A program made the translations under genes and the position numbers. A DNA stretch of 36,474 nt from CAZAYP01 sp964489425 [NCBI: uncultured Verrucomicrobiota bacterium] (GTDB lineage Bacteria; Verrucomicrobiota; Kiritimatiellia; RZYC01). Positions 1-6,510 of this stretch are shown here, piece after piece. The stretch spans positions 1 through 36,474 of the forward strand of contig CAZAYP010000059.1 of the NCBI GenBank assembly GCA_964489425.1, in the 5' to 3' direction. Positions within the stretch are counted from its first letter, which is position 1, and each line of letters begins with the position of its first letter. A model generated the notes under the pieces. That model did no database searches and was not told where the DNA came from. It saw only the letters and a list, made by a program, of their open reading frames with translations.

Positions 1-106
1 CCGTGGGCGCGATGAAATCGGCCACGGGCATGATTGAATCTTGTGCAGCACCTTGCGCAAATTCCAGCAGCATGGGGCTGGAACTGATGGAAGAAAGTCT
101 GCTCAT
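1..106 (-). CDS. phage major capsid protein, 5' end only (cut by window edge)
   Basis: The first 35 codons of a capsid gene read on the minus strand off the left edge. The protein starts MSRLSSISSSPMLLEF and continues into ADFIAP. It is the same family as the capsid gene at 14040 on the plus strand, whose first 35 residues match apart from a few changes. The start at 106 has AAGGAG eight bases upstream. It follows the small head protein gene with a 21-base gap, the usual order in tailed-phage head modules. The rest lies outside the window. The first 55 bases are identical to 14091-14145, so the continuation cannot be assumed. Confidence 0.75.
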   Translation of the reverse strand, partial: MSRLSSISSSPMLLEFAQGAAQDSIMPVADFIAPT

Positions 107-127
107 GTCATGGTCTCCTTGGGATTG

Positions 128-547
128 TTACACCGTGATGTTGCCCAGCATGGCCGGCCGGCACAGGATCAACTGGCCTTCGTTGCCGAACTCCTGGGCG
201 ATGGCAATGCCCCGGTACGTGCCCGCGGCCATGGGCAACTGACGCACCTTGCCGCGGTCCTCCGGGACGGACGGGTCAGCCAGCACCACGACCTGGCCGG
301 GATAACACTTGCCCTTGAGCTTGAGGCGGACGGTCTTGCCCGGTTCCAACGGCCGCAGGGACGCGTTGCCGTTGACGGCCGCGCCTTCCAGCACGACGAA
401 CAGGGCGAAGTCGCCGATGGCATTGGGCAGCCGTGCCACCAGCTTGTCCTGGTCCGCGTGCAGCTTGACCAGGCAATCCTCCTTGCCGGTCAAATCCTCC
501 TGCGCGGGTACGCTGAAATCACCTTGCTTGATATTGGTCTGGCTCAT
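128..547 (-). CDS. small phage head protein, possibly decoration/cement protein
   Basis: 139 residues, beginning MSQTNIKQGDFSVPAQEDL and ending in CRPAMLGNITV. The composition suggests a small beta-rich protein. I do not recognise a named family with certainty. Its position directly between a scaffold-like gene and the major capsid gene is where tailed phages encode a head-decoration or cement protein, so that role is inferred from context. The start has AGGAG eight bases upstream. The last 28 or so residues recur, diverged, at the end of a plus-strand fragment stopping at 14018, again just before a capsid gene. This supports the pair as a conserved phage unit. Confidence 0.6.
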   Translation of the reverse strand: MSQTNIKQGDFSVPAQEDLTGKEDCLVKLHADQDKLVARLPNAIGDFALFVVLEGAAVNGNASLRPLEPGKTVRLKLKGKCYPGQVVVLADPSVPEDRGKVRQLPMAAGTYRGIAIAQEFGNEGQLILCRPAMLGNITV

Positions 548-558
548 GATGGGGTCTC

Positions 559-1119
559 CTATTCGATTTCCTTTTCCGCCCGCGCGAATGCCAGGGCGTA
601 CGGCACTTTCTCTTGCGACCGGATTTCCTGCGCCCGGTTGCGAATCTTCACCGCCCGAGCTGAATCCGCCGGGGGCTGGTCGCCGGCCAGGTCGGCCATG
701 GTCCGCACCGGCGCCACGATCCGGTTGCGGAACAGGCCACGCGGCTGCGGGTCAGGGGGCGGGTCCTGGGGCTGGGCAGCGGCCTGGGTCTGTTCCCGAA
801 CCTTGCGCAGGTCGTGCAGCACGCTCAGCGCCCCGTCCCGGTTCTTGAGCAGTTGCTCTTTCCAGAACTCCTGGCTGCCGGGGCTGATGACGTCCGTGTA
901 GGTCGTTACATCGCTGTTGGCGACCTTGTTCTCGTACTGGACCGCGTCCGAGAGCAGCGCGTCGTACTTCTGCTGGAGCTGGCCGATGAACTGCACCAGC
1001 GCGGTGATGATCTCCACGTCGGTGGCGGTCTCGGGCAGGTTGAGCATGGTTTTGAGCTGGCCCACGTCCAGCGGGCTGGCGGCCGGCTGGGCCGCGGGTG
1101 CCGTTTCCTGTTCTGCCAT
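559..1119 (-). CDS. phage scaffold / protease-C-terminus-like protein
   Basis: 186 residues. The N-terminus is Ala/Pro/Gln-rich. The segment at about 20-60 contains LNLPETATDVEIITALVQFI followed by a predicted helical stretch (QLQQKYDALLSDA). This resembles the C-terminal scaffold part of Mu-type gpI protease/scaffold proteins, which often have a 'LGLPetAteaEilaAi' motif. No protease domain is present, so this would be a scaffold-only form or a fragment. The middle is Pro/Gln-rich (about 125-140) and the C-terminus is Arg/Glu-rich. It ends 11 bases before the small head protein and is transcribed toward the capsid gene. The start ATG at 1119 has AAAGGA nine bases upstream. Confidence 0.5.
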   Translation of the reverse strand: MAEQETAPAAQPAASPLDVGQLKTMLNLPETATDVEIITALVQFIGQLQQKYDALLSDAVQYENKVANSDVTTYTDVISPGSQEFWKEQLLKNRDGALSVLHDLRKVREQTQAAAQPQDPPPDPQPRGLFRNRIVAPVRTMADLAGDQPPADSARAVKIRNRAQEIRSQEKVPYALAFARAEKEIE

Positions 1120-1141
1120 GGTGCGTTGTCCTTTCTCCGGG

Positions 1142-1190
1142 CAAAAGAAAAGGCGGCAACCTGGTTACTTGGCACCAAGTTGCCGCCTTC
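1142..1190 (-). terminator. nested hairpin with T-tract, intrinsic terminator or attenuator
   Basis: An 11-bp perfect stem (AAGGCGGCAAC at 1150-1160 with GTTGCCGCCTT at 1179-1189) encloses a second perfect stem (ACTTGG/CCAAGT around 1168-1181). These two overlap, so they compete. Read on the minus strand the outer stem is followed by TTTTCTTTT, the form of a rho-independent terminator. It lies about 25 bases upstream of the scaffold-like gene's start on the same strand. It is therefore either the end of a lost upstream gene or an attenuator for the phage head operon. Confidence 0.6.
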
Positions 1191-1471
1191 TCTGGGATGC
1201 GTCGCGGTTAATTACGCCGCGCCGTTGCCCGGTTGTTTTTCTTTCGCTCTACAGCGTTTTTACGCGGGTTGGAGCGCATTGTCAAGGAATCGTTGAACCC
1301 TAAAAGATCTCTTGCATGCATCTTCTAGAGGCGCTACTATGACCAAAATAGTACCTATATATGCAAGTGGCCAATAAGCGGTGGGCATAACAAGCGATAC
1401 TGAATTGTAATATGGAAGAATATATATCCGTACAAAAGCGGCCAGCTAATGATACATAAAGGGAATATATC
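1191..1471. other. AT-rich intergenic gap, no gene seen
   Basis: From about 1290 the base composition drops sharply compared with the phage genes to the left. It stays AT-rich through the next gene, so the boundary of an acquired segment is near 1290. It presumably holds the promoter of the plus-strand membrane-protein gene, but no box pair is good enough to call. Confidence 0.4.
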
Positions 1472-2281
1472 GTGAATAGATATGTCCTTGCAATATTTGC
1501 TTGTCTTGGTATTCTAGTTGCTTACGTGGCCATTGCTCTAATGCTGGGATGGCGTCATGGCGGTGGATTTCTTCCCGGTGTATTATTGATTATGGCAATA
1601 GGGGGCGCGTGGAAAGTAATTACCGCGAAGAAGTCTGCGTCCAATCAGGCCGATATTCAGACCGCTGAGCCACTGCCCGTCGAGCGAAACAATAATGATT
1701 ATATCACAGAACAAGAAGAAGATGCCTATCAACAAGCGCAGTCTGAATATGACAAAGGAGATATTCGGAAGGGTCTTTGGACAAAAGCGACCTGCGAAGA
1801 GACAGATCCGGACAATCAAAGAAGAAAATATATAAAATACCGAGCGGCCCAGATTCATTCAAAGCAAACTCAAATAGAATATGCCGCCAGGCGAAATCAA
1901 TCAAAAATTGCGCGAACCTATTGGACAAGGGCCGTGCTTAAATGTCTGGCGTTTTTAATTGCATTGGGAGTAGCCCATTTCTGTGCCATAACTGTCGCAG
2001 TGTTTGCTGATGATTATACATATCATGAACATCACGAGTTGCCGATAGGGCTAATATTGTTAAGTTTTGCATTTTGGACAATTTATACAATTATACTTTA
2101 TTACGGCAACAGAAACAAATATCATTTTATTCTGTCTTATGCATTATTTGCCATATTTCCAATTGACATGAAGCTGCATACGCACAATCTAATTGCTATA
2201 CCAATGATTGGCGGATGGTTGTATATTATTGTTTATGTAATATTAATGATGATCAGGGCCTCGAAGGGAAGGCGCGCCTAG
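1472..2281 (+). CDS. hypothetical integral membrane protein (AT-rich, acquired)
   Basis: 269 residues, family not recognised. Two hydrophobic segments near the N-terminus (about 5-25 and 32-50) are followed by a charged, Gln/Asn/Lys-rich soluble region (about 52-150). Three or four further hydrophobic segments follow (about 153-177, 190-212, 217-232, 240-262). The soluble region contains AYQQAQSEYDKGDI and resembles a short helical-repeat or coiled stretch between membrane pairs. Codon use is AT-rich, in contrast to the GC-rich flanking genes, which points to recent horizontal entry. It stands alone on its strand between phage genes, so it may be a moron or cargo gene. No function is proposed. 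Confidence 0.65.
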   Translation: MNRYVLAIFACLGILVAYVAIALMLGWRHGGGFLPGVLLIMAIGGAWKVITAKKSASNQADIQTAEPLPVERNNNDYITEQEEDAYQQAQSEYDKGDIRKGLWTKATCEETDPDNQRRKYIKYRAAQIHSKQTQIEYAARRNQSKIARTYWTRAVLKCLAFLIALGVAHFCAITVAVFADDYTYHEHHELPIGLILLSFAFWTIYTIILYYGNRNKYHFILSYALFAIFPIDMKLHTHNLIAIPMIGGWLYIIVYVILMMIRASKGRRA

Positions 2282-2308
2282 GCATGAATATACCAAGACA
2301 AACAAGGC

Positions 2309-2548
2309 TTATGGTCTCGGCATCAAGAAGGATGTGCGGAATTTTCCAGATTGCTTAAGATGATTATTCTTATGCGCAATCGACATCTCCGTCTTCGGCT
2401 GCGGCCGGCGGGCCTTGGCTTTGCACTCGTTGCACAGCTCGCTGGTCTTGGGCTTGGTTGCCCGCGTGACTACATCCGTGCCGCGCGGCCATTTCGAGCA
2501 GTTCGGCATCCAGTGCCAGGTATCGCTTTTCCGTTTCCTGATATACAT
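2309..2548 (-). CDS. small Cys/His-rich protein, zinc-binding type, phage/plasmid-associated
   Basis: 79 residues starting MYIRKRKSDTWHWMPNCSKW. His12, Cys17, Cys39 and Cys42 are arranged so that a zinc site is plausible (C17 and the pair C39-x2-C42). Small proteins opening with a similar 'RKRKDSDTWHWC.NCS.WP' segment and having a later 'KP.SGELCN.C' are known to me as conserved hypotheticals in proteobacterial accessory regions. No function is established. The start at 2548 is preferred over a longer reading because AAAGGAA lies a few bases before it. The C-terminal 30 residues look unlike the family and may be a read-through tail. Confidence 0.55.
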   Translation of the reverse strand: MYIRKRKSDTWHWMPNCSKWPRGTDVVTRATKPKTSELCNECKAKARRPQPKTEMSIAHKNNHLKQSGKFRTSFLMPRP

Positions 2549-2691
2549 AGCCTGTTCCTTTCCGTTGTTGTGCGGCCTGCCGTCTTTCCCATTCCCCGGC
2601 CGCTGAACCGCAGCCAGCTTATGCGAAAACAGGCGAAAAGTCAAGGGAATACGGGGAAATGGACGGGAACTGGCGTCGAGCGGCGGGGCAA

Positions 2692-3096
2692 CTACGAAAC
2701 GGACCAGTCAACCACCTGAAGTCCCGGAACGCGCCGAAACTCGCGTGTGTTGCGGGTGACCAGCGATACCTTGGCCGCAAGTGCGTGGGCTGCAATCAGT
2801 GCGTCAAGAGCGCCTATCCGGCAACCCTTGGATTCCAAATGCGCGCGAATCTGGCCATATACAGGCGCAACCAGGTCGTCGTATGGGAGGACCATGATCG
2901 GCGTCATGAACTCCGCCAGGGCCAGTCGATTCTGTTCCGGTGCGGCGCTTTTGAAAACGCCATATTCCAGTTCGCTCAATGTGATCGCGGAGATGCAAAC
3001 ATCACCAGGCGTAGTGCGCTGCAGATGCTTGAGAATGCTGGCCTGTTGATACCGAATCAGGTCAACGCAAATGTCTGTATCCAGCATGAACTGCAT
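2692..3096 (-). CDS. vapC: VapC-type PIN-domain toxin (RNase)
   Basis: 134 residues covering one PIN domain. VapC toxins are Mg-dependent endoribonucleases that cleave tRNA or rRNA when freed from VapB. Visible PIN residues are Asp6 in MLDTDIC, Glu42 in LSELEYG, Asp98 in ALDALIA and the late RNTREF segment where an acidic or Asn residue completes the site. The length is typical. The start overlaps the stop of the upstream antitoxin gene by one base (TAATG), so the two are translationally coupled. It lies within the prophage block on the same strand as the phage genes. All key residues are present, so it is probably active. Confidence 0.93.
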   Translation of the reverse strand: MQFMLDTDICVDLIRYQQASILKHLQRTTPGDVCISAITLSELEYGVFKSAAPEQNRLALAEFMTPIMVLPYDDLVAPVYGQIRAHLESKGCRIGALDALIAAHALAAKVSLVTRNTREFRRVPGLQVVDWSVS

Positions 3097-3323
3097 TACA
3101 GACTCTCCCGCTTGCCCTGTTCGGGTTGAGCACGTTCCTCCATGAAATCACTGGAGAATTTGGCAAGGCTTTTGACCAGGGGCGACCAGGGATCGCGCTT
3201 GGGGAACAAGATTACGACATCTTCAAATTTACGGACGAACACTTCCCGACCTGTGAACCTGCATTCCTTGGGCAGGCGCACGGCTTGGCTTCGGCCATTG
3301 GTGAACAGCGCAGCGGTTTTCAT
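3096..3323 (-). CDS. vapB: VapB-type antitoxin (AbrB/SpoVT fold)
   Basis: 75 residues starting MKTAALFTNGRSQAVRLPKE. The 'GRSQAVRLPKE' segment is the hallmark of VapB N-terminal swapped-hairpin DNA-binding domains. The C-terminal part (about 50-75, DFMEERAQPEQ) would wrap the toxin. The start at 3323 has a strong AAGGAGG at eight bases; a longer reading to 3386 lacks one and would run through the likely operator. VapB-VapC complexes usually repress their own promoter. A perfect 10-bp palindrome lies at 3344-3353, just upstream, and may be the operator. Confidence 0.92.
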   Translation of the reverse strand: MKTAALFTNGRSQAVRLPKECRFTGREVFVRKFEDVVILFPKRDPWSPLVKSLAKFSSDFMEERAQPEQGKRESL

Positions 3324-3343
3324 ATCATCCTCCTTGTAGTATC

Positions 3344-3353
3344 TATCATGATA
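3344..3353. promoter_or_regulatory. candidate VapBC operator palindrome
   Basis: TATCATGATA, a perfect 10-bp palindrome about 20 bases upstream of the vapB start, in an AT-rich stretch that also offers TATATC-like promoter boxes. VapB proteins bind inverted repeats at their own promoter. Assignment as operator is inference from position. Confidence 0.4.
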
Positions 3354-3410
3354 TATACCAAAGAAGGATGGATTTGTCCACAGCAAATTGTCTGCGCCTG
3401 ATGCTTATGC

Positions 3411-5068
3411 TTATGGTCGCCACCACCCGGTTCCCTTGCCCTCAATCTGCATCGGCCGGAACACCTTCCCGCGCTGGTTCTTCGGGCCAAAGGTGGCCGC
3501 CTGGTTGACGCCCTGGGCGGCGGGAACGCGTTCCACGCCACCGGCACGGCTGACGGCAGGCGGGACCCCAACGTGTTGCCGTAGGCCATAAGGCCCACGC
3601 CGGCGGCGTGCTGGGGGCTGTAAAGCTTCTGGACCTCGGCCGGGTCACCGTATTTCACGGCTTTTGCAGCCTGGCCCGCAGCGAACTTGGCGAACCCGGC
3701 CAGCGCCGGGGTGAAGCTGTAGATCGATTTCCCCGCCATGTTGCGCGGCCGATCCTTGGCCCGTTCGACTTGCATCCGGTCGGCTTCAGGGTCGGTGATC
3801 TCGTAGGACCGGCGGGCGGCCTCAATCTGGTCGTACTGGTATTCCTGGTAAGCACGTTCCGCCAGCGTCTTTGACCAGTGGCCGCCGATATAGTCGCGGG
3901 TCTGCTTCTCCACGGGATTGCCCAGGGTGCCGATGGCAAACATGGCGGCCTGCATGGTCGGCGTGGCGGCAATGTCGCGGTCCGGGCCGAGGATGTACGG
4001 CTTGCCCTGGGCAAAGGCGGCGTCCATTTCCTTGCGGTACTGGTCCTTCACAGCCTGTTCAGTCGTGTGGACCGTCGCGATCCCGCCGGCCACGTAGGCG
4101 GCGCGGGCCGCGGCGGCCAGTGCATCCTGGCGCTTGGCAGCGGCCATCGCGTTGAAGTGGTCAGCCTGGTCGGCCAGCCATTGGCCACGGGTCGGGTCAC
4201 CGGGCATGGTGCGGGCCGCGGTATCAGCGTAGCGGCGGGCCACCTCGTCCAACGTTTTGGCGTCCCTGAACGTCGTGCCGATCTTGGGGATTTGTGAGAA
4301 CTCGCGGATTTCCGTTCCGGTGAACCCGGCCACGGCGTTGTAGGCTTTCCAGGCCGCGTTGAGCGGCGTCTTGATGGCGCCGGGCGTGTGCGCGGCCACG
4401 GCGGCCTGCATGGCGGCCACCTTGTCGCCCTGGGCGCCAAACCAGTCGCCCATGCGGGACATGCCGGGGATGCTGCCAATGGCCCGCTTGGCAGCCGCGA
4501 TGCCGGATAGTGTCGCGATGGCGGCGGCCGTGTCTTGCGCCAAGGCCAGGTAATGGTCGGCGCGTGGGTCAATGGTTGGGTTATGGTCGCGGAACTCGCT
4601 GATGCCATAAGCCGTGGCCGTGGCGCCAGCCGGGACCATGAGCCGCTTGATGGCAAGCAGGCCTTTCTGGAGAAGCTGCTTGGTCAGCGGCAGCACACGC
4701 TTGGAGCCGGACGGGGTAATGACCGCGCCCGCGGCAGCCAGAGCGAGGCCGGTGTTGGGATCGCTCATGTCGATCATGCTGTCCAGCACGGCGTCAAAGG
4801 GCGTGAGCGATGTGGAAATGCCCCGGCCTTCGGCTTCCATCCAGCTCATGTCGTTGGGGTCCATCGGCGGGAACGGGTTGGGCGTGGATGGGCTATCCGG
4901 TGGCGCTGCGCTGCCTGCCCGGCCCATGCCGCCCCCACCACCACCGCCGCCTCCGCTACCACCAGACCCGCCGCCGCCTCCACCACCGCCGGACCCGCCG
5001 CGCATATGGGCGAACATCGCCTTGCGCTGCTCGTCAGTCATCTCGCGGCTGGTCCTGCCGGCGGGCAT
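3411..5068 (-). pseudogene. large phage virion-type protein with Gly-rich N-terminus, frameshifted near the 3' end
   Basis: About 550 residues. The N-terminus (about 23-50) is a Gly/Ser-rich tract of repeated GGSGG runs. Then come a Pro-rich linker and a long Ala-rich helical region with no family I can name. It may be an internal virion, tail or scaffold-type protein. Up to about 3540 one frame reads sensible sequence (ending SRLPSAVPVAWNAF). After that the Arg/Pro-rich reading is clearly wrong and the next frame gives VNQAATFGPKNQRGKV, then FRPMQIEGKGTGWWRP and a stop at 3411. One base is therefore missing near 3535-3545, either a real mutation or an assembly error. The start shares one base with the upstream stop (TGATG). 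Confidence 0.6.
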
Positions 5069-5661
5069 CAGCGGTCCCCGGTACGGTCCAGATGCCGCTG
5101 CCAGGCGGCCTGACGCTCCTGCTTGGCCTGCCAGTCAGGCATGGCGCCGCGCTGGTTGCGCGCGGCGATCTCGTCGTATTCCTTCTGGTAGCGCTGGAAC
5201 GATTCCAGTTCCCGGCCGGATGGCGCGGGGTCGCCGTCCACGCTTACTTGGGTGACCGTGCTATCGCGCGGCCGGTCGAGGTAGAGCGTGTTGCGGGGCA
5301 CAAGCTGGATTTGTTCGCCGTCCTTCGTGGGGATCGGCCGGTTGTATGCGTTGGCCTTGTCCTGCCGGGCGTTGCGGCGGTCGTACCAGTCGGCGTTGCG
5401 GCCCACCATGCCTACGTGTCCGGCCTCATCCATCAAGGTTTCCATGTCCACGGTGGCCGGGTCCACGCCCAGCTTTTGCAGGTCGCGGATGGTCCCAATC
5501 TCGTCGCCGTTGCCCGCGTTGCGCCAGAGTGATTTCAGCGTGGAGATTTTCTGCTGCTCCTGCCGAGCCTGGTATTCCGGCGACGTGACCTTGGCCTGCT
5601 CAGCCTGTTGCCGCTGTTCTTCCTGCATCCGGGCCTTGTCCGCGGCGACCTGCTGGCGCAT
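5068..5661 (-). CDS. phage protein, coiled-coil N-terminus, 5'-truncated
   Basis: 197 residues as called. The N-terminal 40 residues are Gln/Glu/Arg-rich and probably a coiled coil (MQEEQRQQAEQAK). The rest is a hydrophilic domain with a DRTGDR end; the family is not recognised. The same frame continues upstream with QAQEQARLEQEAM-type coil to about 5708. There the sequence changes abruptly and the frame soon closes, so the original gene was longer and has lost its 5' end to a junction at about 5709. The stop overlaps the next gene's ATG by one base, which indicates translational coupling with the large virion-type protein. Confidence 0.55.
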   Translation of the reverse strand: MRQQVAADKARMQEEQRQQAEQAKVTSPEYQARQEQQKISTLKSLWRNAGNGDEIGTIRDLQKLGVDPATVDMETLMDEAGHVGMVGRNADWYDRRNARQDKANAYNRPIPTKDGEQIQLVPRNTLYLDRPRDSTVTQVSVDGDPAPSGRELESFQRYQKEYDEIAARNQRGAMPDWQAKQERQAAWQRHLDRTGDR

Positions 5662-5708
5662 GGCCTCCTGCTCCAGCCGCGCCTGTTCCTGGGCGTCCTG
5701 GCGCAGGG

Positions 5709-6001
5709 GAGTAAAACGAATTTGGTGTCAGGATCTGAAAACGGTAAAAATGGGAAGGAGCTGATCCGTATGTTTAGACTCCGCTTCGAGGCCGAACTAC
5801 CCCCCAACCACTTCTTGACACAATATTTTTGACAACGATCGACGCCCAAGCGTCCGGGGAGGGTCTTGCGACCCTCTCCCTTTTAACTCCCCGCCTAATC
5901 GTCGTTTCTTTCTGATGCCCCTAAAAAATCCAATCCTTGTATCCCGGCTACCCAACCCTCATTTATCCCGCCATCTCGTCCATCATTTATCGAGAAACCG
6001 C
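5709..6001. other. gene-free junction region with a hairpin
   Basis: The boundary at about 5709 ends the phage frame. The following 290 bases have no convincing gene. A perfect 7-bp hairpin (GAGGGTC at 5859-5865, loop TTGC, GACCCTC at 5870-5876) followed by TCCCTTTT looks like an intrinsic terminator read on the plus strand, but no plus-strand gene leads into it. It is likely a scar of a deleted mobile element. Confidence 0.4.
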
Positions 6002-6286
6002 TCAGCCCAAATCCACCCAGCGCTCCACGAGTTGCCGAAAGCGCGCATACGCGCGCACCTGCCGGCGCGCCATCCCCAGGTTGCCGGCGCGCACATATTC
6101 GGTGTGGCTTTGCATCCGGTGGGTGTAACTCACCTGCCAGGACCCGCCGGTTCGGCGGGACGGATCGCGATATTGGCGGCTGACCGTCCCGGGGCGCGAA
6201 TCGCCCAGGGCGATCAAGCTCGCGCGCAGGCGGCCGACTTGGCGATCGATCGCGGCCAGCCGCCGGCGCATTTGCAGCTCAGGCAT
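6002..6286 (-). CDS. DUF6788-type small protein, mobile-element associated
   Basis: 94 residues. An N-terminal basic helix (MRRRLAAIDRQVGRLRASL) is followed by a domain with PGTVSRQYRDPSRRTG and GSWQVSYTHRMQSHTEYVR. The second half is helical (VRAYARFRQLVERWVDLG). This pattern matches my memory of DUF6788 proteins, short Arg-rich proteins common beside transposase genes in environmental bacteria; their function is unknown. The usual Cys-rich 'CGKPGCRC' centre is replaced here by RDPSRRTGGSW. It is monocistronic, with an 18-bp palindrome in the promoter. It sits next to a deleted element, so it may be the last gene left of a transposable unit. Confidence 0.55.
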   Translation of the reverse strand: MPELQMRRRLAAIDRQVGRLRASLIALGDSRPGTVSRQYRDPSRRTGGSWQVSYTHRMQSHTEYVRAGNLGMARRQVRAYARFRQLVERWVDLG

Positions 6287-6302
6287 GGTTTTAGCATTTA
6301 TA

Positions 6303-6320
6303 ATAGCATATATATGCTAT
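6303..6320. promoter_or_regulatory. perfect 18-bp palindrome upstream of the DUF6788 gene
   Basis: ATAGCATATATATGCTAT reads the same on both strands and lies 17-34 bases before the minus-strand start at 6286. It overlaps where a -10 box would sit. It is a candidate operator or promoter, or the recognition site of a lost recombinase. A similar ATATGCTATA occurs at 14797-14806, before the integrase gene. Confidence 0.45.
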
Positions 6321-6510
6321 ATTTAGCTGCCCTTCAAATGTTTTTACTTTTTTGCGAAAATATCTTGCCCCCACGAATCCCCAGCGGCCACTAGGCCGCC
6401 GAGGACGACCCCGGGCGGGCGTCCCGACTGCACCGCTTGGGCCGCCATCCCAGGCCGGTGGTCCATTTATAAGCCCGCCGCTGCTCTGGGACAGGCTCTA
6501 CAATAAAACT
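6321..6510. other. non-coding, GC-rich hairpin stretch
   Basis: It separates the DUF6788 gene from the 3' end of the membrane synthase gene; both are on the minus strand. It contains short GC-rich inverted repeats (for example GGGACGCCCGCCC read on the minus strand) and no gene that I can support. Confidence 0.3.

Noticed and set aside
5710-5860. Possible fragment of a transposase around the junction at 5709
   Set aside because: I could not recognise any transposase motif in either direction. It is only recorded as a junction.
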